Assembly (NCBI GenBank): GCA_964520425.1
Contig: CAZFMX010000014.1
Span: 1-51,062, forward strand
Origin: JAFGFY01 sp964520425
GTDB taxonomy: Bacteria; Desulfobacterota; DSM-4660; Desulfatiglandales; HGW-15
DNA: 51,062 nt
Reading direction: 5' to 3'
Shown: in pieces, positions 17,652 to 25,364 of the stretch
How the letters are laid out: the number at the start of each line of letters is the position of its first letter
Position numbering within the stretch: position 1 is the first letter of the stretch
The notes under the pieces: model-generated
What the model saw: only the letters and a program-made list of their open reading frames with translations
Told to the model about the DNA's origin: nothing
The model's database searches: none
Translations under genes and position numbers: made by a program

Positions 17652-18977
17652 TTATGGTATTATGCCAGAGACTCTTACCTCCGCGTTTCTCATGAGGGCC
17701 TTTACAGGTTCGAGTCCGTATGGTGTGCCCTCTTCGATGGCCTTTAAAACCGTACCCCCACCTGTAAAGAAATAGTACCGAGCATTATCCATGGCCGCCA
17801 GATAGAGGCCGGGGCTCAGGTTCTTGAATTCCTGGAGAGTATCCCCTCCACCATAGAACTTCTGGGCGTTGCGATTCGAGTCGATTGTCCGGTCCAGTTT
17901 TTCTGAGCCTTCAAAGAAGTGGGGGGTAAGACCCATGACGGCGTTGACAAATATCGTCTTGGCCGAATCAATGACATCAACGACGCCGGGGAGATCAAAG
18001 GATTCCGGGGCCACGTCCAGGATGTAACCATATTCTCTCTTCTGTTTGAAATCCTCAATATCTATGGTCCTGTATTTCCCCTCTATCCTTGCTTCAATAA
18101 TATCCGATTCCACCAATAACGGAAGCTCGATGATCTTCTTGGCCTCTTCGTCCTGTTTGACCAGATCCTTGGCAGCGTGAATGTCTGACTCCGTGACTCC
18201 TTTGATCCGAATATCATACTTCGCGCATAGAAATGTATTGTAGATCAGGCCGCCTAAGATAAGATGATCCACCTTTTTATAGATCTCGTTGAGCGGTCCG
18301 ATCTTGGTGTCATATTTGGCACCGGCCACCACGGCGACAAAGGGCCGCTCCGGCTCCAAGACTTTCTTGAGGTTCTGAAGCTCTTTCTGGAGAAGAAAAC
18401 CGGCGAAACTGGGTAGATGGTTGGTTATGTCTACGGTGGATACATGGGGTTGCCAAGAACCAAAGGCATCGTTCACAAAGACATCTGCCAGACCGGCTAG
18501 TTGAAGAGAAAATCGGCTCCTTTTGTCTCCCGTATCTTCCTCTCCCTGAAACCAGCGAGTATTCGGCAGATAGATGCCACCAATCCTGTGTGCCCTCAGG
18601 TCTCTGATATGCAGGTTAATAGAGGTATCAATTTCTTTGATGCCCCAATCAGGATCCACCTGCAGGTGGGGCACTACAAACTCAGTATGGAGTTTTTTCT
18701 CCAGATACTCAACCACCGGTCCGACAGATGTGTCCTCATCGACCTTGATATGTCCTGTCTTTTTGTCCCGCGTGCGCCCCACATGGGTCATCACAACGGG
18801 TCTCCCCCCCCTTTCCACAATGTTATAAAGGGTGCCCAAGGTAGAGTCGATTCGGTAGGGGTCTCGTATCTCACCCTTTTTAACCACATTATGATCCACT
18901 CGAACCAGGACAAGTCTATCTCTGAGATCAGCATCTTGAATGAGGGGTAGATGTGGGTCAATATTCAGCGCAACCAT
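17652..18977 (-). CDS. Divergent phosphoglycerate kinase homologue
   Basis: About 441 residues, longer than the roughly 395 typical of bacterial PGK. Clear PGK landmarks are RLVLVRVDHNVV near the start, the Arg of DPYRID, THVGRTRD (normally HLGRP), PNTRWFQGEE (normally ENLRF), VFVNDAFG, VAGAKYDTKIGPL and the terminal FTGGGTVLKAIEEGTP. Key positions differ: the HRAHAST loop with its 3-phosphoglycerate-binding Arg reads QPHVST, and the nucleotide-site NGPMGVFE reads NAVMGLTPH. Catalysis may be altered; it may be a PGK paralogue rather than the glycolytic enzyme. ATG 18977 follows CAGGGAG; a longer frame to 19031 lacks a ribosome site. It converges on the URO-D gene with 37 nt between stops. Confidence 0.85.
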   Translation of the reverse strand: MVALNIDPHLPLIQDADLRDRLVLVRVDHNVVKKGEIRDPYRIDSTLGTLYNIVERGGRPVVMTHVGRTRDKKTGHIKVDEDTSVGPVVEYLEKKLHTEFVVPHLQVDPDWGIKEIDTSINLHIRDLRAHRIGGIYLPNTRWFQGEEDTGDKRSRFSLQLAGLADVFVNDAFGSWQPHVSTVDITNHLPSFAGFLLQKELQNLKKVLEPERPFVAVVAGAKYDTKIGPLNEIYKKVDHLILGGLIYNTFLCAKYDIRIKGVTESDIHAAKDLVKQDEEAKKIIELPLLVESDIIEARIEGKYRTIDIEDFKQKREYGYILDVAPESFDLPGVVDVIDSAKTIFVNAVMGLTPHFFEGSEKLDRTIDSNRNAQKFYGGGDTLQEFKNLSPGLYLAAMDNARYYFFTGGGTVLKAIEEGTPYGLEPVKALMRNAEVRVSGIIP

Positions 18978-19122
18978 CGTATTCTCCCTGTTTCCTTGCG
19001 AGTAGTTGTTGGAAGAGTCGACAGAAACCACCTCTGAGTCTGTCGATGGAAAGCCTGGTGTCGGGTATGTTCCACGGTGATGTGTATGGGGAGATGGATG
19101 TTCATCTTGTCATTAGCCTATG

Positions 19123-19437
19123 TCACTTTATAAGACGGAACTTGAAAAGGACAACGATAACAGCGGGCCAAAGTATTGTATTCAGAATATCATGAAGACT
19201 TGCTCTCCATCGAAAATGGCCGAACGAGTTGAAATCATCCCTTAAGTCAAATCCCTCCATGAGTATGGCCACGATAAGCACTGGAATTAAGTTCTTCCAT
19301 AAACCAAGAGACTTCCTACTGAACAGCACCCAGAGAAGGAGAGCGGAGAGGCCGATGTAAATGTGCATCGCGTCTTTTGTTAAGTCGAAGAAAGATAGAA
19401 CGTGTATTTTCATCAGTTGATATGTGGAGGTGTTCAT
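19123..19437 (-). CDS. Small membrane protein, VanZ-like pattern
   Basis: About 104 residues with three hydrophobic segments (IYIGLSALLLWVLF, LIPVLIVAILMEGFDL, ILNTILWPAVIVVLF). The spacing of an acidic pair after helix two and of ASLHDILNT before helix three resembles VanZ-like proteins, but the match is weak and I assign no function. ATG 19437 is one start; ATG 19413 is also possible, because a TATAAT on the minus strand lies only about 7 nt before 19437. It is upstream of the PGK homologue on the same strand. Confidence 0.6.
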   Translation of the reverse strand: MNTSTYQLMKIHVLSFFDLTKDAMHIYIGLSALLLWVLFSRKSLGLWKNLIPVLIVAILMEGFDLRDDFNSFGHFRWRASLHDILNTILWPAVIVVLFKFRLIK

Positions 19438-19524
19438 GAGTGTATTATACCGAATCAGCAATAATGGGTGAACCTGTCATCTATCGAACTCATCTCGCGC
19501 GGTTGTTTCGCTCTTCAAAGATCT

Positions 19525-19713
19525 CTAAAGGTCATTCGCGAACTCCTTCCGAATGAATACCATATTTGAATTAACAATGCCAATCATTGCTGTCAAAGGA
19601 GAGTCTAAAGACGGTCTTTTGTAGGTATAAGTACCTGATTTAACATATTTGTTAGGCTCGATCGAAATTGAAGATCCTCTCTGGCCGTTAAATGCAGAAC
19701 GGGAGATCGTCAT
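19525..19713 (-). CDS. Short hypothetical ORF, doubtful
   Basis: A 62-codon frame that starts inside the 3' end of the secreted-protein gene (26-nt overlap) on the same strand. It is polar, has no signal, membrane or known motif, and no clear ribosome site. It may be a small coupled gene, or read-through remnants of a longer C-terminus of the neighbouring protein lost by a frameshift. Reported only because the frame is open and adjacent. Confidence 0.25.
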   Translation of the reverse strand: MTISRSAFNGQRGSSISIEPNKYVKSGTYTYKRPSLDSPLTAMIGIVNSNMVFIRKEFANDL

Positions 19714-20842
19714 AGTTTGAGTAACTCAATTCCTCTCCATCAATGGAAATAGTGATACTGCCGTCACTCTCAAATAAGATTGTTGCCTCACCGCTACCAG
19801 AGATCCTCACTTGACCTGAGGTTGGGAAATCACCAGAATCAGGTATGAAGATGGGATCCACTGTTTCAATGTTTATCCAACCGTTCAGACATCCGCCGTT
19901 ATAGGAACCGTCTACGGTGAGTGAAACCCCGGGGACGGAATCTATCGTTGTATTTTGAAAAGTTATGACAATATTCTCATAGGCTTCGTCAAATGAACTC
20001 CCTTCAATGGATCCCGAAAACGAGCCGTCAAGACTGAGAGATAGCCCGATGATCTCATTGGATACGTCGTAGCTTATTTCATCGAAAGTCATGGCCCAGT
20101 CATCATAGATTAAATCAACGGAATCACCCTCAATGGTCCCATAAATGATCCCATCCATTGCCAGGTACATCCCAAGCATATAGTCAGAGTCGTCGTATTG
20201 GACGCCGCTGAAATCCATAGTGAGATCCATTACGAAATCAGAATCACCCTCTTGACTCTGATAGGAAAAATCAGTGAAGTACATGCTGAATTCGGGTGGG
20301 GTTTCTTGACAAAGCGTACCTTCAAAGGAGATCCCTACAGCTCCGTTCATGGTCTCGGAGTCCTCTTGACAGTCTTCAAATAGGAAATCTAAAGTGGGGT
20401 CAATGACATCACTGCAATCCGTCGGCACTATAGACCCATCCCAGGAGATCGTTGTGGTAACCGAGCCTCCATTAGAACAATCTTCTGTGTCAGATATTGC
20501 TCCCAAAAACCGAACTGGTAGACTGGACTCAGATAGGGGGACTCCTTTGTTCTGTACGAAATCATCCACGTGTTTCAAAAGAGTCTTCGGAGAATACGCA
20601 CCGCTTCCAACATCCAGAGTAATCGTAAAAAGCGCTCCTTCGACGCCCGTAGTCATATTCCCGATCGAAGAGGCAACTCGTGGCGCAGTAGAAGGGGTTA
20701 TGAGATTCTGACTGACTGGTTGAGGTGTACTACCACTTCCACCTCCTCCAGTCCCAATCATAGTTGTCAATCCAAATGTTACTGTGAATGTAATGCAAGC
20801 GTAACGTAAGAATTCGCATAATATGGCGCTATGTTTCTTCAT
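19688..20842 (-). CDS. Secreted acidic beta-rich repeat protein
   Basis: 384 residues, no known family. An N-terminal signal (basic KKH, hydrophobic core about 10-30) is followed by GTGGGGSGS, a glycine linker common after signals of exported proteins in this group; there is no clear lipobox Cys. The mature part is strongly acidic with few Lys/Arg and contains repeated amphipathic strands such as LAMDGIIYGTIEGDSVD, LSLDGSFSGSIEGSSFDE and LTVDGSYNGGCLNGW, about 45-50 residues apart. Several Cys could form disulfides. It is probably an extracellular or periplasmic protein. GGGAGGG stands 8 nt before the ATG. Confidence 0.75.
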   Translation of the reverse strand: MKKHSAILCEFLRYACITFTVTFGLTTMIGTGGGGSGSTPQPVSQNLITPSTAPRVASSIGNMTTGVEGALFTITLDVGSGAYSPKTLLKHVDDFVQNKGVPLSESSLPVRFLGAISDTEDCSNGGSVTTTISWDGSIVPTDCSDVIDPTLDFLFEDCQEDSETMNGAVGISFEGTLCQETPPEFSMYFTDFSYQSQEGDSDFVMDLTMDFSGVQYDDSDYMLGMYLAMDGIIYGTIEGDSVDLIYDDWAMTFDEISYDVSNEIIGLSLSLDGSFSGSIEGSSFDEAYENIVITFQNTTIDSVPGVSLTVDGSYNGGCLNGWINIETVDPIFIPDSGDFPTSGQVRISGSGEATILFESDGSITISIDGEELSYSNYDDLPFCI

Positions 20843-20938
20843 ATCATATACCCTCCCGTGTCATCGTCATTGACAGAACAAAAAAGGTTGCCAGAGTGCC
20901 CAGGGTCATGGCGCCAATGTCTTAGTTGTGATCTAAAC

Positions 20939-20957
20939 CCACCGCCTCTGGCGGTGG
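20939..20957. repeat. Perfect 8-bp hairpin
   Basis: CCACCGCC-TCT-GGCGGTGG with no T-tract after it on the plus strand. It lies about 97 nt upstream of the secreted-protein start and 51 nt before P1 copy A. It may be the end of a lost IS200/IS605-like element; that reading is inference. Confidence 0.6.
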
Positions 20958-21007
20958 ACCCGGAAAGGTTCTACCGTTCCGGCGAGAAACGAATGGTTTC
21001 TTAGTAC

Positions 21008-21262
21008 AAGGAGATAAGCTCAAAGGGCAGAGGCTTTTCTTCCGTTCCGAGGCTCCCGGTCTGGTCTTTTCAATGACTTATCTGCGAGGGAAACTTGCCC
21101 CCTCCGCTGTTCTTCCCGTCTCTTTGAGACGGGAAGCCAGGGCTTCCCCCACAGATAAGTCACGAAAAGAAGGCGTCCTCCCGCCAGTCACAACAGAAAA
21201 GCCTCTATCCTTTGAGCCCCCTTCGAGGGGGCTGCTTGAGGCTTTCCGCTATGCGGAAAGAG
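21008..21262. repeat. P1 structured palindrome, copy A
   Basis: Nested helices: GCTCAAAGG (21018-21026) with CCTTTGAGC (21209-21217); AGAGGCTTTTC (21029-21039) with GAAAAGCCTCT (21196-21206); ATGACTTATCTG (21073-21084) with CAGATAAGTCAC (21152-21163); and an inner 11-bp hairpin CTTCCCGTCTC-TTT-GAGACGGGAAG (21112-21136). Two further hairpins follow: AGCCCCCT/AGGGGGCT and CTTTCCGC-TAT-GCGGAAAG (21242-21260). Copies at 29.5 and 32.3 kb keep the helices with changed bases. It contains no gene. Confidence 0.85.
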
Positions 21263-21434
21263 TACTCACTCATGTCTGCGGTTTTTTCGGTATGCCTCAT
21301 CTTCCGGACTGAACCAAAAACCGGTTCCGGTTTCTTGCTGAGTGCAATCCACTCTATCATATGAGGCTCATAATTGGTATATTAATATGGTGTTCTGTGT
21401 TTATATTGAGGGTCACGCTTTCCAGTTAAATACA

Positions 21435-21464
21435 TTGCTATTAACCGGTCTCATGTAGTATAAT
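21435..21464 (+). promoter_or_regulatory. Sigma-70-like promoter for 21587 and 21821 genes
   Basis: TTGCTA (21435-21440), an 18-nt spacer and a perfect TATAAT (21459-21464), about 120 nt upstream of the ATG at 21587. The -10 is strong and the -35 is a 4 of 6 match. Confidence 0.5.
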
Positions 21465-21586
21465 AAAAGGTGTTGCTGTCTAAGAAAAAACCGACAACTC
21501 TCTCTGATAGACGTCGGTACTTGATCTGACATGTTTGTCGGAATCGATGGAATAGGGCGTCTTTTGGTTTCAAAAGGGACGGGCAA

Positions 21587-21814
21587 ATGACATTAGACTT
21601 CAACGATGTATACTTTGGGATCGTTGAGCAATTAGGTCAAGCCGGGGTCTCGGCTCCTGAAATGAATCAACTTCTGATTCATCAACTGACCTCTTTGACA
21701 CGGGAAGACTGGTATGAGATGAGAGATGGTTTTTTGAAATCGGAGTTAGTGGATATCATCGTTAGGCTAGTGGATGAAATCGGTAACTTACAGAGGGAAA
21801 AGAAGGGAGGATGA
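21587..21814 (+). CDS. Small hypothetical protein
   Basis: 75 residues, no family recognised. It looks soluble and helical, acidic in the middle (LTREDWYEMRDGFLKSELVDIIVRL in outline) and ends in a basic KKGG tail. GGGACGGGCAA precedes the ATG. The next gene, a lipoprotein, starts 6 nt after the stop, so the two are expressed together. Confidence 0.6.
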   Translation: MTLDFNDVYFGIVEQLGQAGVSAPEMNQLLIHQLTSLTREDWYEMRDGFLKSELVDIIVRLVDEIGNLQREKKGG

Positions 21815-21820
21815 CAGACC

Positions 21821-22054
21821 ATGAAACACTGGAATTGGCATGTTCTCTTAGGGGTGGTGTTGATTGCCCTTGTTGGCGCAGGCCTGATCCCAGGTTGCGA
21901 TAGCGGTGAAAAGGTGGTGGATGAAGTCACAGGAAATCGCGCAGTCAAGCAGTACCAGAAAGTAGAGAAAAAAATGGAAAAGCTTGAGAAGCAACAGACT
22001 GACAGATATGAATCGATCCTGGGAGATGAAGAGGAAGATCAAGGGGAGGAATGA
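21821..22054 (+). CDS. Small lipoprotein with coiled-coil tail
   Basis: 77 residues. The signal peptide (about 1-25) ends with GLIPGC, an acceptable lipobox, so Cys26 should be lipidated. The mature part has DSGEKVVDEVTGNRAVKQYQ followed by a charged Lys/Glu heptad-like helix and a very acidic end. The EVVDEVTG-type start is common in small lipoproteins of related bacteria, but the function is unknown. Its stop is 12 nt from the stop of the opposing HD-GYP gene. Confidence 0.7.
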   Translation: MKHWNWHVLLGVVLIALVGAGLIPGCDSGEKVVDEVTGNRAVKQYQKVEKKMEKLEKQQTDRYESILGDEEEDQGEE

Positions 22055-22066
22055 AAATCTTACCCT

Positions 22067-23305
22067 CTATATATCTTCATACGGATACCGTTTCGCCACA
22101 AACCGCATTCCATCCAGACAAGAAAAAAACGCATCAACGACTTCCGGGTCAAAATGGGTTCCGGATAGGCTGTTCATTTCTTCGAGAATCCGACTTTCAT
22201 TCCAGGGCTCTTTGTAGGATCTTGGAGAACATAAGGCATCATAGACATCAGCTACGGCGACGATTCTTCCAAAAATGGGAATCTCATTTCCTTTCTTGGG
22301 CCTGGGATGGCCATTGTTTCCCTGGAAACCGGGCAAGGGTTTGCCTGTGACAGGGTCAATGTGGCCGGGATATCCTGTCCCGTCCCATTTCTCATGGTGG
22401 TTGAGGGCCACTTCGGCTGCTAATTCTTCAAAGCCAGAACGTACATTCTTGAACAAACACGCTCCTACGCAGGTATGACTCTTCATGATCTCGAATTCGT
22501 CTTTTGTCAGGGGAGAAGGTTTTCGTAGAATGAGGTCGGTAATCGCGATTTTGCCCACATCATGGAGCATAGCAGCCATTCTCAGTGAATCCTTTTGTCT
22601 CTCAATTTGCTCAGATGCCCATCCCTTTCTTTTCGCCCATTCTTCAAAAAGCTCAACAGAATAGGCAGCTACACGGTTGACGTGACTACTGGTTTCCTGG
22701 GGATCCCTCAATTCGGCCATGCTAATCATTCTCAGAATGATATCCCGTGTCATCTGGGCTCGATCTACGGAGAGAGCGGCCGTCACAGCCAGATGCTGAA
22801 TGAGAGGCTCGTCGGATTTGGCAAAGGGAATGACTTCCCCTTGATCGTCTCGGGCATTGATGACCTGCATGACTCCCAGCAGGTCTCCCCGTTGATCGGT
22901 CATGGGAACGGTGAGCATGGAACGGGTTCTGTAATCTGAGAGTATGTCAAAGTGAGAATCCCAGGTGTAGGATTGGCCATTGTTCATATTGTAGACATCA
23001 GGGATATTGAGCACTTTGCGTTCTTTGGCTGCGTAGCCGGCAATGGAGTTGTCGTCAATGGGGATGGAGAAAGTGTTGAAAATGAGTTTCTTACCGTGGT
23101 CCAGCCTTTTTTGAAGTGTTTCATTCTGCGTATAACTGAACTTCAGTTCATCTCCCTCCTTGAGATAGATAGAACCGGCGTCTGCATTGGAGAACTTTCT
23201 TACATTAGTGAGGATTCTCTCCAGGAGGATATCGATGTCTTTTACCTTGTTGATGTCCAGAGTGATTTGGGCAATCAGGTCGATTTTTTGTCTTTCACTT
23301 AACAT
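22067..23305 (-). CDS. GAF and HD-GYP domain protein (c-di-GMP phosphodiesterase-like)
   Basis: About 412 residues. An N-terminal GAF domain (about 20-185, with DAGSIYLKEGDELKFSYTQN in outline and SMLTVPMTDQRGDLLGVMQV) senses a ligand. The C-terminal HD-GYP domain (about 200-395) carries SSHVNRVAAYS, the metal-binding HD in AAMLHDVGKIAI, then NHHEKWDGTGYP (the GYP motif) and VADVYDALCSPRSYKEPW. Such proteins hydrolyse cyclic di-GMP. All key residues look intact. ATG 23305 is chosen; the frame upstream has only a TTG at 23359. Confidence 0.92.
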   Translation of the reverse strand: MLSERQKIDLIAQITLDINKVKDIDILLERILTNVRKFSNADAGSIYLKEGDELKFSYTQNETLQKRLDHGKKLIFNTFSIPIDDNSIAGYAAKERKVLNIPDVYNMNNGQSYTWDSHFDILSDYRTRSMLTVPMTDQRGDLLGVMQVINARDDQGEVIPFAKSDEPLIQHLAVTAALSVDRAQMTRDIILRMISMAELRDPQETSSHVNRVAAYSVELFEEWAKRKGWASEQIERQKDSLRMAAMLHDVGKIAITDLILRKPSPLTKDEFEIMKSHTCVGACLFKNVRSGFEELAAEVALNHHEKWDGTGYPGHIDPVTGKPLPGFQGNNGHPRPKKGNEIPIFGRIVAVADVYDALCSPRSYKEPWNESRILEEMNSLSGTHFDPEVVDAFFSCLDGMRFVAKRYPYEDI

Positions 23306-23391
23306 AATGGAATCGGAAAACGCTGTCCCAAAAATTAATCCGCCTGAGCGGATGAACAAGAAGTATTAATAACCCCCGATTTTGCCACATT

Positions 23392-23568
23392 TCATGCAAT
23401 TTTGTCAAGTAGAGCTAAGATCTCTTGTTTCCTTTTCAGTTCTGAAAGCCATTACAGAGGGATTCATCCTTCACCCAGGCAGACGCCAAAGATCATCCTC
23501 AGCACCATATCCCTTGCCACGCTGTCACTTCCGGAGATCACTGCCTGAACAAGGGCTTCTTCGACTTC
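23392..23568 (-). pseudogene. ADP-ribosylglycohydrolase 3' remnant
   Basis: Reading the minus strand in one frame gives EVEEALVQAVISGSDSVARD, then MVLRMIFGVCLGEG, a TGA, IPL, a TAA, and WLSELKRKQEILALLDKIA before a final stop. The order matches the C-terminus of ADP-ribosylglycohydrolase family proteins (ISGGDSAARGMVLGMILGA-type loop, then an IPxxWL helix). Two in-frame stops and the missing upstream part (a TGA immediately before EVEEAL) show a dead fragment. It lies between the HD-GYP and cvpA genes. The family call rests on my recognition of this short motif. Confidence 0.6.
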
Positions 23569-23682
23569 TCACTCCATCCAACACCCATACCAATGACCAA
23601 TGATAAATGTTTAAAATAAATGATTAATGCTCAATTTGATATTCTCTTGACGAAGCCCTATGGGCTTTGGTAGAGATTCCGT

Positions 23683-24240
23683 ATGAGTCTGCTTGATATC
23701 ATCGCCATCGGTATTATGGTCTTCTTTATCCTGAAAGGGATCTTCCGCGGGTTTATCCGAGAAATTGCTTCCTTTGTCGGCATCGTGATGGGTATCTGGA
23801 TGGCCTACATGTTTTATCCACAGATGGCTGAATATTTGAAGGCACATCATGTTCCATCCGGCCCGCATCTCCCCCCACTCAGCTTTGTGGCCATCCTTAC
23901 CTTGGTCGTTCTCGTGTGTAGTCTTTTAGGGTGGCTTTTGAAACTCCTGTTTAGAAAGACTGTTTTCGGATGGTCCGACCATGTGCTTGGCGCGGGTTTT
24001 GCCGCAGTAAAGGGGGGGCTGTTTATTTATGTGGCTGTTATTCTTCTTACTTTTTTACTGCCGGCCCAAACATCCTTCATCACCGAGTCAAGGACGGGTC
24101 AATGGGTCATATCCTCCTCTCAATCCATACTGCACTTCATTTCTCCAGAGCATTACGAGAAATGGAAAAAAAGGATTACAGGAAAAGCCGAAGAAATAAC
24201 CGAGGTCTTGTCAGAGAAGATTGAGGATGTAGTCGAATAA
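23683..24240 (+). CDS. cvpA: CvpA-family membrane protein
   Basis: 185 residues with four hydrophobic segments (about 5-25, 30-48, 66-90, 105-128) and a charged C-terminal helix. The start DIIAIGIMVFFILKGIFRGF, followed by IREIASFVGIVMGIW, is typical of CvpA, an inner-membrane protein required for colicin V production in E. coli and for bile-salt resistance in some pathogens; its molecular activity is unresolved. The stop is one base from the mazG start, so both are cotranscribed. Confidence 0.88.
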   Translation: MSLLDIIAIGIMVFFILKGIFRGFIREIASFVGIVMGIWMAYMFYPQMAEYLKAHHVPSGPHLPPLSFVAILTLVVLVCSLLGWLLKLLFRKTVFGWSDHVLGAGFAAVKGGLFIYVAVILLTFLLPAQTSFITESRTGQWVISSSQSILHFISPEHYEKWKKRITGKAEEITEVLSEKIEDVVE

Positions 24241-24241
24241 G

Positions 24242-24982
24242 ATGGATAAAGATGCTCTTTTCAGATCCTTATCCGCTTTGATCGATCTGTTATCAAGGCT
24301 CCGTGGTCCGGATGGATGCCCATGGGACGCCCTTCAAACCGATTCCACTATAAGGATGTATGTCCTTGAAGAAGCTTACGAGGTTGTTGACGCGGTGGAA
24401 AAGGGACGCCCTGATGATGTGTGTCAAGAATTGGGTGACCTGCTTTTCCAGATCCTATTTCTGGCCAGCCTTGGTGAGGAACGTGGTGAGTTTGATTTCG
24501 TGGATGTGGTGGAGAGAATCACAGAAAAGATGAAAGGACGGCACCCTCATGTCTTCGGAACAGTAAAAGTGAATAATGCCGAAGAAGTAGCCGAGAATTG
24601 GCAGGAGATAAAGAAAAGAGAAAAAGGCTCCTCAGCGACCTCTTCCTCGCTCCTTCAAGAGTTACCGGTTGATCTGCCTGCTCTTCTGAAAGCCCATAGA
24701 TTGAGTGAGAGGGCCTTAGACGCGGATATTGACGGGTTCGTTGACACAAACGTGTGGAGCGGGGTTGAGGCGCGGTTTGCGAAGCTGAGACAGGCCATTT
24801 CCAGTGAAGACAAGAAGCAGATCGGCAGAGAGATCGGTAATCTCCTATTCGGTATGGCTAATCTGGCGAGAGATTGGGGACTGAATGCCGAAAATCTACT
24901 GAGAGAGAGCAATCAGAGATTCACTGAAGGATTCAATGAGGCTGAAAAAGCCCGTGTAAAAGGAGATATGACAAAAGAGTGA
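24242..24982 (+). CDS. mazG: Nucleoside triphosphate pyrophosphohydrolase MazG
   Basis: 246 residues; hydrolyses (d)NTPs to monophosphates and pyrophosphate, a house-cleaning enzyme. The first half has RLRGPDGCPWDALQT, the metal-binding LEEAYEVVDAVEKG and ELGDLLFQILFLASLGEERG, and KMKGRHPHVFG; the second half repeats the all-alpha fold with EIGNLLFGMANLARDWG. The length and two-domain layout are as in E. coli MazG. It is probably translated together with cvpA. Confidence 0.93.
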   Translation: MDKDALFRSLSALIDLLSRLRGPDGCPWDALQTDSTIRMYVLEEAYEVVDAVEKGRPDDVCQELGDLLFQILFLASLGEERGEFDFVDVVERITEKMKGRHPHVFGTVKVNNAEEVAENWQEIKKREKGSSATSSSLLQELPVDLPALLKAHRLSERALDADIDGFVDTNVWSGVEARFAKLRQAISSEDKKQIGREIGNLLFGMANLARDWGLNAENLLRESNQRFTEGFNEAEKARVKGDMTKE

Positions 24983-25009
24983 AAGCAATAGGGTTGCTCT
25001 ATTCGTACT

Positions 25010-25195
25010 TCAATTCGAAACCACGGCTAAGGGCTGTGACTCCGTATATGAAGGGATATTTTCACTTTGTGTCAAGACTCTGACATGTGAGATGTATTCG
25101 GGACAATCGTGTTTTAGGTCACATTTCTTCTGGCATATGCGGACATCCATACGAGGATTGCTTCTTTTCTTTTGGCAAACAATATAAAATGACAT
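25010..25195 (-). CDS. Small Cys-rich protein, putative metal-binding
   Basis: About 61 residues beginning MSFYIVCQKKRSNPRMDVRI and continuing CQKKCDLKHDCPEY. The four Cys (C-x14-C-x3-C-x6-C) and the basic KKRSNPR stretch suggest a zinc or Fe-S knuckle. I have no family name. ATG 25195 follows TGAGGAACCACTG at good spacing; an ATG at 25216 is an alternative. It is divergent from the acyltransferase gene across an A+T-rich region and converges on mazG. Confidence 0.6.
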   Translation of the reverse strand: MSFYIVCQKKRSNPRMDVRICQKKCDLKHDCPEYISHVRVLTQSENIPSYTESQPLAVVSN

Positions 25196-25224
25196 CAGTG
25201 GTTCCTCATTTCTCAATATTAGAC

Positions 25225-25305
25225 ATTAAATAACCATACTTGTTTATAATTTAATTATAATTAATAATAATATAAAGATATTGATATGTCAATAATTATC
25301 GCTAT
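25225..25305. promoter_or_regulatory. A+T-rich divergent promoter region
   Basis: Almost pure A/T with several TATAAT-like hexamers in both directions (for example TTATAATTTAATTATAATTA), between the divergent Cys-rich gene and the acyltransferase gene. Exact -35/-10 pairs cannot be chosen by eye. Confidence 0.4.
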
Positions 25306-25364
25306 GGATTCCGATTTTTCCCACCAAAAAGGGGGGGATGTATCAGAATTCGAGGCTTTGCCCC

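Larger units (their letters stand above)
20843..21586. other. Long hairpin-rich gap upstream of 21587
   Basis: No coding sequence is supported in 744 nt between a minus-strand and a plus-strand gene. It contains a perfect 8-bp hairpin CCACCGCC-TCT-GGCGGTGG (20939-20957), P1 element copy A (21008-21262), a small AACCGG-TT-CCGGTT hairpin near 21325, and a promoter at 21435-21464. The 20939 hairpin resembles those at ends of IS200/IS605-type elements, but no transposase is present. Confidence 0.6.

Noticed and set aside
20939..21262. IS200/IS605 element
   Set aside because: Only a hairpin is reminiscent; no tnpA or tnpB is present.
23382..23603. 73-codon plus-strand ORF
   Set aside because: It is the antisense of the ADP-ribosylglycohydrolase remnant and has no ribosome site.
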